From Phycisphaeraceae bacterium (GTDB taxonomy: Bacteria; Planctomycetota; Phycisphaerae; Phycisphaerales; Phycisphaeraceae): a stretch of DNA of 38,436 nt. The position numbers were made by a program, and so were the translations under genes. Below, one piece after another: positions 6,338 to 15,030 of the stretch (its first letter is position 1; each line of letters opens with the position of its first letter). The stretch lies in contig JAFIFY010000181.1 of NCBI GenBank assembly GCA_020831765.1, positions 1 through 38,436 on the forward strand, in the 5' to 3' direction. The notes below the pieces were generated by a model, which was not told the DNA's origin, made no database searches, and saw only the letters and a program-made list of their open reading frames with translations.

Positions 6338-8320
6338 ATGAATCGATCGAGAAACCGTGTCGTGGTTGCCCGCATGGATTTGCGTAAGCAGTTGATTAAC
6401 CGGTGGTTTGTGCTGCTTGGGGCGGGCGCGGCGGTGATGCTGGCGGCTTTGGTTTGGGCCGGGGTGTTCAGCGGCGGCTCGGCTTGGGCGAACGAGAATG
6501 GCTCGGGGCCGGCGACCTGGGAGGAATTTGAGGCCCAGACACGCGAGGCGGCCGAGAACGCCGATGGCCAGCGCCCGGCGGCGGGCGGACGGCCTCAGGT
6601 GGGCTGGCTCTCACTCGAGCAGACGCTGATCGAGACGCCCCCGCCCTTTTCGATGGGCACGGAGACCGGGCCATCGCGATTTTCGATGCGCGGCGTATTG
6701 GGCCAGTTGCGTCACGTCGCGACCAGCCCGAACCACAAGGGCCTGGTGCTCTTTCTCGATGGCGCTCCGCTTTCGCTTAGTCAGGTCTGGGAGCTTCGCG
6801 AGGCGATCGGCGAGGTGCGCGAGGCGGACAAGACCGTGATCGTCTTCGCCGAGAGCTACAACCTGCGGGATTTTCTGCTGGCCAGCGCGGCGGACAAGGT
6901 TCTGATCCAGCGCGGCGGTATGGTGGAGCTTAGCGGCCTGGCCGTCGAGGAGATGTACCTGGCCGGGCTGTTTGAGAAGGTCGGGATCAAGGCCGATCTG
7001 ATGCAGTTGGGCGATTTCAAAGGTGCCGCCGAGCCCTTTACCCGCCGCGCACCCTCCGAGGAATGGGACCGGATGTTCGACGCCCTGCTGGATGACCTTT
7101 ACGGGCAGATTGTCGGGCAGATCGCCGAGGGCCGGAAGATCACGCGTGAAGCGCTTGAGAAAGTGATGGCTGAGGGCTTTACGATGTCGGCGGCGAAGAT
7201 GGTCGAGTCTGGGCTGGTCGATGCGGTGGTGGATCGCGATCTTCGCGAGGTGACGGGCGAGCTGTTTGGCGTGGGGTTTGGCTGGGACCGGCAGATGGGT
7301 CTGAGCCGGCGTTCTTCGCGGATGGACAATCCCTTTGCCGCGCTCTCCATGCTGATGCAGAGCCGCGAACGTCCTCTGCGACGCACGACGATCGGCGTCT
7401 TGCATGTCAATGGTGCGATTCAGAGCGGTGATGGCGGGCAGGGTCTGCTTGGCGGCTCGGCGGCGGGATCGAGGACGATTCTTCGCGCGGCGGCGGACCT
7501 TCGGGATGAGGCGCGGATCGCCGGCGTGGTCGTGCGGATCGAGTCGCCCGGCGGCTCGGCGCAGGCCAGTGAGGTGATCTGGCAGGCGATCCGGGAGTTG
7601 GCCGAGGAGAAGCCGGTGTATGTGAGCATCGGCAACATGGCGGCCAGCGGCGGTTATTACATCGCCGCGGCGGGCGAGCGCATCTATGTCACGCCCTCGA
7701 GCCTGGTGGGTTCCATCGGTGTGGTGGGCGGCAAGTTCGTCCTGGGCGAGTTGTATGAGAAGCTGGGCGTGAGCATTCACCGCCGGGCACGCGGTCCTCT
7801 GGGTGACCCCTTTAACAGTGTCGAGCCGTTTACGGATGAGCAGCGTCGCGTGGTGCGGCGTGCGTTCGCCGGCATTTATGAGCAGTTCCTCGATCGAATC
7901 CGGCAGGGCCGAGGCGAGAAGATCCAGGATATGGATGCGGTGGTGGGCGGACGGGTATTCACCGGTCAGCAGGCGGTTGCCAACGGTCTGGCGGATGAGG
8001 TCGGCGGCCTGCAGGCGGCGATCACGGGGCTGGCGACGAAGCTTGAACTGGCCGCCAATGCGTATGACGTGGTGGAGTATCCCCGGCCGATGCCATTGGC
8101 TGAATACCTGGATAAGGTTTTTGGCGTGAGCGCCCCCGGGCCCCGGCAGGCATCGGGTGCCGCGGGCTTCGGGCCGCAGGCGCTTGAAGGGCTGACGGCG
8201 ATCCGCGCGGTGGTGGGTGAGCGTACCTGGCAGTCAGCGCGTCCGCACCTTGAAGGATTGCTGCTGCTGCGAAATGAACCCGCCCTGCTGCTGATGCCCT
8301 CGGCGGTGATCCTGCCGTAA
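6338..8320 (+). CDS. sppA: Signal peptide peptidase SppA, long (67K) type
   Basis: About 660 residues from the ATG at 6338; an ATG at 6374 and a TTG at 6263 are alternatives, none with a good ribosome site. An N-terminal membrane anchor ('WFVLLGAGAAVMLAALVWA') is followed by two tandem S49 peptidase domains, as in E. coli SppA. Lys228 in 'GDFKGAAEPF' of the first domain and Ser437 in 'MAASGGYYIA' of the second match the Lys/Ser dyad split between domains. The second domain also shows 'VRIESPGGSA'. The family degrades cleaved signal peptides in the inner membrane, with the active site facing the periplasm. The gene converges with the CAP-domain gene, 33 nt away. No operon partner. Confidence 0.93.
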   Translation: MNRSRNRVVVARMDLRKQLINRWFVLLGAGAAVMLAALVWAGVFSGGSAWANENGSGPATWEEFEAQTREAAENADGQRPAAGGRPQVGWLSLEQTLIETPPPFSMGTETGPSRFSMRGVLGQLRHVATSPNHKGLVLFLDGAPLSLSQVWELREAIGEVREADKTVIVFAESYNLRDFLLASAADKVLIQRGGMVELSGLAVEEMYLAGLFEKVGIKADLMQLGDFKGAAEPFTRRAPSEEWDRMFDALLDDLYGQIVGQIAEGRKITREALEKVMAEGFTMSAAKMVESGLVDAVVDRDLREVTGELFGVGFGWDRQMGLSRRSSRMDNPFAALSMLMQSRERPLRRTTIGVLHVNGAIQSGDGGQGLLGGSAAGSRTILRAAADLRDEARIAGVVVRIESPGGSAQASEVIWQAIRELAEEKPVYVSIGNMAASGGYYIAAAGERIYVTPSSLVGSIGVVGGKFVLGELYEKLGVSIHRRARGPLGDPFNSVEPFTDEQRRVVRRAFAGIYEQFLDRIRQGRGEKIQDMDAVVGGRVFTGQQAVANGLADEVGGLQAAITGLATKLELAANAYDVVEYPRPMPLAEYLDKVFGVSAPGPRQASGAAGFGPQALEGLTAIRAVVGERTWQSARPHLEGLLLLRNEPALLLMPSAVILP

Positions 8321-8353
8321 GGCGGTGGTGTTGGAGCGCGGCGGGAATCGGGT

Positions 8354-9520
8354 TCATCGGCCTCGCATCGGCGGCAGGATGTCGCCTTCGATCGTGACTT
8401 GGGCCTGTTCGGATTCGCTCATGAGCATGATGCGGGGTCCGCGGCCGAATTTCTGCGTCCAGTGGCGACCCCAGCGACCGACGCCGAAACCGGAGTTACC
8501 GGTTGATGCCATGATCTTGTGATGGCCGGGGCTGTCGAACCACATCCGGAACGCCCTTTCGCCCGATATCGTGCCCATGGCGATGTTCTCCGAGGTTCCC
8601 CGCGGGTATCCGGCATTCCGCATGCGTTGGACGTGGGATCGGTTCTCCGGTGTCGGGGATGTGTGGGAGAAGTAACCCATCTCGGCCATTTCCTTGCTGT
8701 GTCGCCGCGCGGCCTGAACCAATCGCGGATCGACTTCAAAGGGCAGCAGTCCCAGATGGATGCGGTATTCATTGACCTTCTGGATGTTCTCCCACTCAGC
8801 ATCGTCAACCAAAGTGCGTTGGTGCTGGTTGAACTCATGAATCCGCCGCGCGGCGAAGTAAAAGGCCATGGTCTTGACCATCGGCTCCTCAGGTGTCCGA
8901 CCACCGACCCAGTCGCGGGCGATCGCGGCCTTTTCGGCATCCATGCCCAGAACCTGCTCGACGCGTTGCGTCAGTCGTTCGATGCGCTCGGGCGTGAAGA
9001 TCGGTTCGTTCTCGGGGCGGACCTCCTCCCAGTACTCGAGGAAGCGGGCACGCAGGGCAAAGGCTTCGATGATCAAGGCCCGGCGATGGTAGAAGGGTTG
9101 GAGGGCCTCGAAGTGCGTCTTGAGCGATTCCTGAAACTCGCGGGCCTTGCGGACGTTGTCGTCGCGTTCCAACACACGGATATTGGCCAGGGCCTCGGAT
9201 CGCACTTGATCAAAAGCGGCCTGCCGGTCCAGAAACCACTTGGGCTCGCCCGCCCGGGCAAGCTCGCGCTGTATCGACTGCTCGGTCCGGTTGACCCACG
9301 ATCGTGCCGCGCTGCGCAGGGCATCCTGTCCATCGGGCCCGGCCTTGGCCAGGGCATCCATGGCCTTGAGCGCTGCATCGGAATCCGGACCCATCGCCTG
9401 CCGGCGAAGGTTGTTCAGTTCGGCCCGGGTAAGCTCGGGGGCTTGGTCATCGGCACGAACCGCCGGCACGAAGAACGATGCAATCAGCAACATCAGGGGC
9501 AGAGTTCGAAGCGCGACCAT
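8354..9520 (-). CDS. Secreted CAP (SCP/PR-1) domain protein
   Basis: 388 residues from the ATG at 9520, chosen because GGAG lies 7 nt upstream and the N-terminus is then a clean Sec signal peptide ending near Ala23 ('VPAVRA'). Residues about 25-235 are charged and helical and not recognised. Residues about 250-370 form a CAP domain: 'VNEYRIHLGLLPFEVDPRLVQAARRHS' in pieces, 'MGYFSHTSP', 'SENIAMG', and 'MWFDSPGHHKIMAS', including the His and Glu positions typical of the CAP cavity. Bacterial CAP proteins are extracytoplasmic with varied or unknown roles. The 160 aa membrane protein gene lies 130 nt upstream on the same strand and could be co-transcribed. Confidence 0.88.
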   Translation of the reverse strand: MVALRTLPLMLLIASFFVPAVRADDQAPELTRAELNNLRRQAMGPDSDAALKAMDALAKAGPDGQDALRSAARSWVNRTEQSIQRELARAGEPKWFLDRQAAFDQVRSEALANIRVLERDDNVRKAREFQESLKTHFEALQPFYHRRALIIEAFALRARFLEYWEEVRPENEPIFTPERIERLTQRVEQVLGMDAEKAAIARDWVGGRTPEEPMVKTMAFYFAARRIHEFNQHQRTLVDDAEWENIQKVNEYRIHLGLLPFEVDPRLVQAARRHSKEMAEMGYFSHTSPTPENRSHVQRMRNAGYPRGTSENIAMGTISGERAFRMWFDSPGHHKIMASTGNSGFGVGRWGRHWTQKFGRGPRIMLMSESEQAQVTIEGDILPPMRGR

Positions 9521-9650
9521 CAAGATGCTCCATGACCAAAGGACCGAACGTATCTTAGGAGCTACCGCTCCCTGCCGATACCCATGACCAGCCGCTCGGG
9601 TTGCCCGTTGCGGCCGCGCAACACCTGATCGGCAAGTGCCGCGGGGTAAT

Positions 9651-10133
9651 TCAGCGTCCGGGCCGGGCCGGTGGCGGCGATGAGATTTCCTCACCCGGGG
9701 CGGGGTCAGGCGTGGAGGATCGGGGGTCAGAGCCCTTTACATCGAGCGCGGCCTCGAGTTGTTTGATGCGGTGCTCAGCCAGATCGAGCAATTGCTCGAG
9801 GGTTCTGGCTTTGGCATCGAGCTGGACGGCGTATCTTCGGACGAATCCTTCAACTCGGACCGTCGAATCCTCGCCCGAGGACGGAGTGGCCTGGTTCAAG
9901 CGGAACTGCGGCTCGGGACGCTGACGGGGCTGGGCGGGCGGCGGCGCGGCGGCCGCTTGCTCGCGCCGATCCTCTTCCTCATCCCGAATCGCTTCCTGAC
10001 GCCGGCGCTTGCGGATGCTTGAGAACAGCGATGCGATCAACAGCACCAGTCCCAGGGGCAGGAGCATGTCGATCCAGAAACTCGAATCACCGTTCCCGGC
10101 ATCGAGTAGGAGTGTGGAGTAGGGCGTGAGCAT
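9651..10133 (-). CDS. Small membrane protein with helical C-terminal region, unknown function
   Basis: 160 residues from the ATG at 10133, with GAGG 4 nt upstream. Short N-terminus, one membrane segment at about 22-38 ('MLLPLGLVLLIASLF'), then a strongly basic stop-transfer 'SIRKRRRQ', an acidic/Ala-Pro linker, and a helical stretch at about 100-132 ('LDAKARTLEQLLDLAEHRIK') that could be coiled coil. The tail is Pro/Ser-rich. I do not recognise a family. It diverges from tilS and precedes the CAP-domain gene. Confidence 0.6.
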   Translation of the reverse strand: MLTPYSTLLLDAGNGDSSFWIDMLLPLGLVLLIASLFSSIRKRRRQEAIRDEEEDRREQAAAAPPPAQPRQRPEPQFRLNQATPSSGEDSTVRVEGFVRRYAVQLDAKARTLEQLLDLAEHRIKQLEAALDVKGSDPRSSTPDPAPGEEISSPPPARPGR

Positions 10134-10240
10134 GAGACCTCAAAGGTCATCGACCGGGTTCGGTCCGCTGAGTTGGATGGCGCCCGGAGCGGCAAGGTTA
10201 TCGGGCGAGGAGACTGGTCGTCGGCCGGCCCGGGTTGGTT

Positions 10241-11323
10241 ATGATCGGCAAAATGAAAGCGAACGCCGAACAACTTCTGCCCCGCGCCTGTCAGCGGGCG
10301 CTTCGCCAGCGATGCGGTGTGCCCCCGGGGGCACGCATTCTCGTGGCGGTCAGTGGCGGCGCGGATTCGGTCGCGCTGATTCGGGCACTGGCCGAGCTTC
10401 GGGGTAAACGCGGGTGGGAGTTGGGCATTGTCGTTGGACACGTACAGCACCACCTGCGCGGGTCCGAGAGTGAGGGCGATGCGGAGTTTGTCGATCGACT
10501 GGCCGATGACCTGGGCTTGGAGGCATTGCGGGAGGATGTCCATCTGGATGTCACCCGGGGCGATGTGGAAACGCAGGCGCGGGCAGCGCGCTACCGGGCG
10601 CTGGCGAGTATGGCAGCGCGTGAGCAATGCCGGTGGATCGCCACCGGGCACCATGCGGACGATCAACTCGAAACCATTCTGATGCGCCTGGTTCGTGGCG
10701 CTGGCATCGGCGGCCTCGCGGGGATGCGGTGGCGAAGGATGCTGGCACCGGAGCACTCACCGAAGCGGACGCGGGGCAAGGACAAGTCCGAGCGGCTCAC
10801 GCTGGTTCGGCCGTTGCTCGCCACACCGCGAAGCGAAATCGAGCGCTACCTGCGCGATCTCAAGCAGCCCTGGCGTGAAGACGCTTCCAATCGGCAGCCG
10901 ATCACCTGGCGTAACCGGTTGCGCCATGAGGTCATCCCCGTGCTCGATTCGCTTCGCCCGGGATTGGCCGGCCGGGTCAGCTCGGTCGCCGAGTGCATGG
11001 CGCAGGTCCATCGCTGGATTTACGACTATGGCAACATCCTCCTGGGCCAGGCCCTTCTGGAGAAGTACAGCCCACGCGAGGTCTACCAGCGCCTGGTCTT
11101 TCGAGGCACGCCGGAAGTGCTGATCTCCGACATGCTCCGAAGGCGGTTGATCCAGGCCGGCGCCCGTCCGGATACGCTTGGCTTTCACCGGATGAGCCAG
11201 ATCGCGCACGCGGTCAATGACACGCTCGGCCATGAACGGTCGTTCAGTTTTTCCGGTGGCGTGAGATTGCTGATCCGGCGAAGCACGGTCGAGATCATCA
11301 GCAAACGCACACCATCGCCATGA
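10241..11323 (+). CDS. tilS: tRNA(Ile)-lysidine synthase
   Basis: 360 residues from the ATG at 10241 (a TTG at 10235 and an ATG at 10253 are alternatives). The PP-loop ATP-binding motif SGGADS is at residues 38-43. Other TilS signatures are 'GHVQHHLRG', 'ARYRAL', and 'ATGHHADDQLETILMRLVRGAG', then 'RPLLATPRSEIERYL' and 'NRLRHEVIP'. It converts C34 of tRNA-Ile2 to lysidine so that AUA is read as Ile. The C-terminal part is short and weakly conserved compared with E. coli TilS (432 aa), as in many non-proteobacterial enzymes. It stands alone on the plus strand, diverging from the gene at 9651-10133. Confidence 0.94.
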   Translation: MIGKMKANAEQLLPRACQRALRQRCGVPPGARILVAVSGGADSVALIRALAELRGKRGWELGIVVGHVQHHLRGSESEGDAEFVDRLADDLGLEALREDVHLDVTRGDVETQARAARYRALASMAAREQCRWIATGHHADDQLETILMRLVRGAGIGGLAGMRWRRMLAPEHSPKRTRGKDKSERLTLVRPLLATPRSEIERYLRDLKQPWREDASNRQPITWRNRLRHEVIPVLDSLRPGLAGRVSSVAECMAQVHRWIYDYGNILLGQALLEKYSPREVYQRLVFRGTPEVLISDMLRRRLIQAGARPDTLGFHRMSQIAHAVNDTLGHERSFSFSGGVRLLIRRSTVEIISKRTPSP

Positions 11324-11403
11324 CCCCGGAGCGCGCACGGCGAGCAACATCAAGCGGCCGCCATCGATATCACGATTGTGGAGCGAGAACAAGCCGGCCG
11401 GAA

Positions 11404-12162
11404 TCACTGACTGGCGGGCCGATGGTTGAGCGCGGCTGAGTTGAGGCAATGCCGCTTGCCGGTCGGTGGCGGGCCATCGCGAAATACGTGCCCAAGGTGT
11501 GCTTCGCAACGGGAGCAGCGAATTTCGGTGCGAACCATGCCGTGAGACCGATCCTCGTGCTCGGTGACGGCCTCCGGCGTGATGGCGGCGTAAAAACTGG
11601 GCCAACCGGTGCCCGAATCGAACTTGGTCTGGGAATCGTACAGCGGCTGGTCACACGCCGCGCAGTGATAGACGCCCGGCTCCTTGGTGTTCCAGTATTT
11701 GCCGGTGAATGCACGCTCCGTGCCGGCCTCGCGCATGATCCGGTATTGCTCCGGTGTGAGCACAGCACGCCATTCCGCATCCGTCTTCGATGCCCAATGT
11801 TCAGCGCTGCACCCCTTGTCGCTGGCCTGAACATCACAGCTTTCCGAGCCACCCGCGTTGGTGTTCCGATCATCCATCACCATCATCTCCAAAGTGCGAT
11901 CCTGCGAGTTTGACTGATGGGCCACCAGGGCCGATTCATCCGCGTTCGATTCCGCGCCCGTCATCACGCCGCCCGAATGCGATGACCTTTCCGAATTGCA
12001 GCCCGCCAGAACCATCGCCAAGGCAGACAAAAGTACCACCCACCACAAGTTCGGCAGGCCGATCTCGTTCAGGCCGTGCCGAACCGCATCCGCATGCAGA
12101 GGGGCCGCATCCACTCGTGAACCCCGGCTTGATTCGATCAGTGCGCGTTGCTGATGCCGCAT
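11404..12162 (-). CDS. msrB: Peptide methionine-(R)-S-oxide reductase MsrB, lipoprotein form
   Basis: 252 residues. A membrane segment ending in the lipobox 'VLAGC' predicts lipidation at Cys55 and an extracytoplasmic location; the 40-residue n-region is long, so a GTG at 12114 could be the true start. A linker (56-115) precedes the MsrB domain (about 122-245). Zn ligands Cys167/Cys170 ('CAAC') and Cys216/Cys219 ('CSRC'), '[10 protein letters not shown]', and catalytic Cys239 in '[10 protein letters not shown]' are all present. It reduces methionine-R-sulfoxide in proteins. The start overlaps the end of msrA by 25 nt, indicating one transcript and possible coupling. Confidence 0.95.
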   Translation of the reverse strand: MRHQQRALIESSRGSRVDAAPLHADAVRHGLNEIGLPNLWWVVLLSALAMVLAGCNSERSSHSGGVMTGAESNADESALVAHQSNSQDRTLEMMVMDDRNTNAGGSESCDVQASDKGCSAEHWASKTDAEWRAVLTPEQYRIMREAGTERAFTGKYWNTKEPGVYHCAACDQPLYDSQTKFDSGTGWPSFYAAITPEAVTEHEDRSHGMVRTEIRCSRCEAHLGHVFRDGPPPTGKRHCLNSAALNHRPASQ

Positions 12163-12839
12163 GAGCCCAGACCTCGCTTTTCGAGATAGCGCTGGTGATA
12201 CTCCTCAGCGCGGTGAAACGTGCCCGCCCGCTCGATCTGGGTTGCGATCGGACGCCGGAACTTTCCGGATACTTCCAACGCCGCCTTGCTCCGATGGGCC
12301 TGGGCCAACTGTTCTGGAGTCGTCGCGAAGATCGCTGAGCGATACTGCGTGCCGACATCCGGACCCTGGCGATTGACCTGGGTGGGATCATGCATGGCCC
12401 AGAAATGCTCAAGTAATGCATCAAACGTGATGCGACCGGGATCAAACTCAACCTGGACAACCTCGGCGTGACCGGTTGTGCCGGTACGCACCAGCTCATA
12501 GGTGGGGTTGTCCACATGCCCCCCGCTGTAGCCGACCTGGGCATCGATGACACCCTCGATCCGGCGAAAAGCCACCTCGATCCCCCAGAAGCAGCCGGCA
12601 CCAAACATGACCACCTCGGTCGACCCCCCGGAAGTCTCAGAACCCCCGGAAGGTGACGTCCGCTTCTGTCCGTTTGAATCTGGGTTACTCGACACCAAAT
12701 CACCTCCCTGCCTGCCCATCGCGCCCGATCCGACCGGGCCACAGGCGACAACCAGCATGGTCGCGATCAGCAGTATGAGTAAATTCATCAGGGTCATCGA
12801 GCCCAATGGTAGGCGCGCGATACGGCCTTGTGGAATCAC
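12138..12839 (-). CDS. msrA: Peptide methionine-(S)-S-oxide reductase MsrA, lipoprotein form
   Basis: 233 residues from a GTG at 12839 with AGG 4 nt upstream; starting at the ATG at 12797 would remove the basic n-region. The signal segment ends in lipobox 'VVAC' (Cys33). A Gly/Ser-rich linker (about 40-74) carries a copy of the dispersed CCCCGGAAGT repeat. The catalytic domain begins at 'MFGAGCFWG' with nucleophile Cys83, followed by '[13 protein letters not shown]', '[11 protein letters not shown]' and '[14 protein letters not shown]', all typical. It reduces methionine-S-sulfoxide. Together with msrB it makes an envelope repair pair covering both diastereomers, comparable in logic to fused MsrAB proteins. 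Confidence 0.95.
   Translation of the reverse strand: MIPQGRIARLPLGSMTLMNLLILLIATMLVVACGPVGSGAMGRQGGDLVSSNPDSNGQKRTSPSGGSETSGGSTEVVMFGAGCFWGIEVAFRRIEGVIDAQVGYSGGHVDNPTYELVRTGTTGHAEVVQVEFDPGRITFDALLEHFWAMHDPTQVNRQGPDVGTQYRSAIFATTPEQLAQAHRSKAALEVSGKFRRPIATQIERAGTFHRAEEYHQRYLEKRGLGSCGISNAH
12623..12652. repeat. Dispersed CCCCGGAAGT motif, copy 2 (inside msrA linker)
   Basis: Two units, CCCCCCGGAAGT and CCCCCGGAAGG, 5 nt apart. On the coding strand they encode the Ser/Gly-rich linker between the lipobox and the catalytic domain of MsrA. Confidence 0.5.
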
Positions 12840-13171
12840 CTCGCCTGTGCGGCGTTACCGAACCGACCGCCCGATCCGCTGAAAACGACGACGCGTAGGC
12901 TCCTAGACTCGGGCACTTTGCGTTCTCCGCTCCTCCCGCCTGTCGGAAAATCGCCGGGTTGCCCGCATGGCCGGCGCGGGTCGGCCTGGATTCCCCAGTC
13001 GGGGTTCTCCGACTGCGGCACGACAAAGGATGCAAGAAATACCTTAATGCTTTTGTCTGGCGCGTTGTGAATCGTATTATTGGCAGGATCGCACGCGGCC
13101 GATATGGCCTCAAGCGAACACCGCCCGGCCCGACGCGGCGGAAATCAAGGCAACGTCCCAAGGCGTGCTTT
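12840..13171. other. Divergent intergenic region msrA / response regulator
   Basis: Holds a perfect 7-bp hairpin (12996-13002 with 13009-13015, loop GGTTCT) without a T-run, and a promoter for the rightward gene at 13053-13080. No clear promoter for msrA was found. Confidence 0.45.
13053..13080 (+). promoter_or_regulatory. Sigma-70-like promoter of the response-regulator gene
   Basis: TTGTCT (13053-13058), 16-nt spacer, TATTAT (13075-13080). The start would be near 13087, about 85 nt before the ATG at 13172. Confidence 0.5.
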
Positions 13172-13630
13172 ATGAACCAACCCCATTCCGAATCCTCCCG
13201 CAAGTCAGCGAGGCTCACGCCGCGCGAAGGCTCCGATGCGCCCGTGAACGGCTCCAGCGATGCCGCTGTCCTGATTGTTGATGATGAATTCGCCTTCGCC
13301 GGAATGCTCAAGACACTTCTGGAACTGGAGAGGTTTGTGGCCTTGATCGCGGGCAACCCGGAAACAGCGCTAAGGCTTATGTCGAAGCATCACTTCGATG
13401 CCGCGATTCTGGATGTTCGGCTTGGCGAACGGACGGCAGCGCCGATCGCCGATGCCCTCGATGAGCGGGGCATTCCCTTCATTTTCCTGACCGGTTACAG
13501 CGACCTGGATGAACTGCCCCAGCGGCTTCGCCAACACCCATGCCTGGCCAAGCCCGTCCCCCCACAGGTACTGATTGAACAGGTCAAGACCTTGACCGCC
13601 AGGCACAAGGCCTCGGTTCGTTCATCCTGA
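13172..13630 (+). CDS. Single-domain response regulator (receiver only)
   Basis: 152 residues from the ATG at 13172; longer in-frame extensions cross the promoter and hairpin and are unlikely. After a polar 30-residue N-terminus comes a CheY-like receiver: acidic pair Asp37/Asp38 in 'LIVDDE', phospho-acceptor Asp81 in 'AAILDVRLGE', Thr107 in 'IFLTGYS' and Lys127 in 'CLAKPV'. No output domain. Such proteins pass phosphate or bind partners. No histidine kinase is in the window. The diguanylate cyclase gene is its convergent neighbour, which hints at but does not prove a signalling link. Confidence 0.88.
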   Translation: MNQPHSESSRKSARLTPREGSDAPVNGSSDAAVLIVDDEFAFAGMLKTLLELERFVALIAGNPETALRLMSKHHFDAAILDVRLGERTAAPIADALDERGIPFIFLTGYSDLDELPQRLRQHPCLAKPVPPQVLIEQVKTLTARHKASVRSS

Positions 13631-13740
13631 TTCAGCTCCGCTGATCGTGGACCTTCAACGATTGCGTCTGGATGCCTGTCGGCCGCCGGGGCGATGCGGC
13701 TTGCTGGGAAAGGATGCGGAGCTTCGGGCCGCGGGCACGT

Positions 13741-14865
13741 TCAGTCGGCTTTCGGGCCGACGATGCGACCTTTGCCGCTGTTCTTGGCCTCGTAGAGCCT
13801 CTGGTCGGCCAGGTCCAGCAACTGGCGGCCGTCCTTGAGCCGATCCCACTTGAGCGAAGCCACACCCACCGAAAGATTCGCCTTGGTTTTTCCAGCGTGC
13901 GCGGTGGCCGTGTGCTGCCGGAAGAGCGTGATCAATTGCCGCGCAAGCTCGATGGCCCGTTCGACACCGGCGCCCGGCATCAGCACCACAAACTCATCGC
14001 CGCCGAGCCGGACCACGTAATCCTCGTGGCGCACGCCCGCCGTGAGCAGACTGGTGGTGAAGATCAACAGTTCATCACCCGCCGCGTGCCCAAAAATGTC
14101 GTTGACCTGCTTGAAATTGTCCAAATCCATCAGGAGACAGATCAGATCGGTATTCGACGCCAGCGCCGATTCGACCAGTGACGGTAGGGTCTGCTCCAGG
14201 AAGCGGCGATTACCCACTTCGGTGAGCGGATCGCGCATGGCCATCTTCTCAAGCTGGCGCGTCGCCTGCTGGGTCGCCTTGCGGACACGGTGGTCCAGAT
14301 CGCGTCGAAGCCTTCGCGCTTCCTGCCAGTCACGCGCGGCCGACACATGGACACGATGCATCACCCGGGCCAACCGGCCAAGCTCATCACGACGGGTCAG
14401 GGGAAGCTCCAGACCACGCGCGGGATTCTCCAAGAGCGCCTGCCGTTCGAGGCTGCGAACCAACATCAGGATCGGACGCTTGATGTAGACCCGCGCCAAG
14501 CCGAACAGCACGATGAGCAGCATCAGCGAACCGGTGATCATGGGCAGCCGCGAAAACTCGCTGATCGCTTCAAGCATTCCGATCACCAGTCCGCCGATCA
14601 GTGAAATCAGTATCAGCAGGTTGACCTTCAGACCGATCGGCGCATCGTCCCAAGCCCGATTGCCGCGCTTCATGCGACTGGAATCAATCGCGCTGATGAG
14701 ATGCGCATGCGATCGCGGCTCACTGGAATCCGATGCGCGATCCGTTTCGACGATGGGCGTCGAACGCACCAGTTCACTTTCCGGCCTCGCCACAACCCTG
14801 GTCAATACCAAATCCTCCGGGAGCCCGAACCCGGAGCGCTGCACAAGCGCCCCGATACTGGCCAC
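13741..14865 (-). CDS. Membrane diguanylate cyclase (GGDEF)
   Basis: 374 residues from a GTG at 14865; an internal ATG at 14673 is an alternative. A polar N-terminus (1-75), two membrane helices (about 80-100 and 107-127), a HAMP-like segment (about 128-185, 'RRDELGRLARVMHRV'), a short coiled coil and a GGDEF domain (about 208-370). Signature GGDEF at 288-292, with the inhibitory-site motif RxxD at 279-282 (RHED) five residues before it, so product inhibition by c-di-GMP is expected. The substrate motif 'DLDNFKQVND' is intact. It makes c-di-GMP from two GTP. A 15-bp perfect palindrome at 14914-14928 next to a -10-like box may regulate it. Confidence 0.93.
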   Translation of the reverse strand: MASIGALVQRSGFGLPEDLVLTRVVARPESELVRSTPIVETDRASDSSEPRSHAHLISAIDSSRMKRGNRAWDDAPIGLKVNLLILISLIGGLVIGMLEAISEFSRLPMITGSLMLLIVLFGLARVYIKRPILMLVRSLERQALLENPARGLELPLTRRDELGRLARVMHRVHVSAARDWQEARRLRRDLDHRVRKATQQATRQLEKMAMRDPLTEVGNRRFLEQTLPSLVESALASNTDLICLLMDLDNFKQVNDIFGHAAGDELLIFTTSLLTAGVRHEDYVVRLGGDEFVVLMPGAGVERAIELARQLITLFRQHTATAHAGKTKANLSVGVASLKWDRLKDGRQLLDLADQRLYEAKNSGKGRIVGPKAD

Positions 14866-14913
14866 CTCCCCCGTATCGTCTATCGGCCGGAGAAGATCGG
14901 AAGTTAACCACCG

Positions 14914-14938
14914 AACTCAACTTGAGTTAGCGAGTATA
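14914..14938 (-). promoter_or_regulatory. Palindromic operator beside a -10-like box, upstream of the GGDEF gene
   Basis: AACTCAA-C-TTGAGTT (14914-14928) is a perfect 7+1+7 palindrome. On the minus strand TATACT (14938-14933) ends 4 nt upstream of it, so the palindrome would cover the transcription start, a common repressor position. No good -35 is visible, so the promoter call is weaker than the palindrome. Confidence 0.5.
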
Positions 14939-15030
14939 GCCAAGGGTATATCGCCAGCCGGGCCGGTCTGCTGAGCGTAACGCCTGGGCCAACCGGCCGC
15001 ATTGGGATTCGCGATGCTCGAAGGCTCGGA

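Noticed and set aside
6611-7780. 389-codon minus-strand frame
   Set aside because: Antisense shadow of sppA, rich in His/Arg/Leu/Ala as expected for the complement of a GC-rich gene.
12996-13015. Hairpin before the response regulator as an intrinsic terminator
   Set aside because: No T-run on either strand follows the stem.
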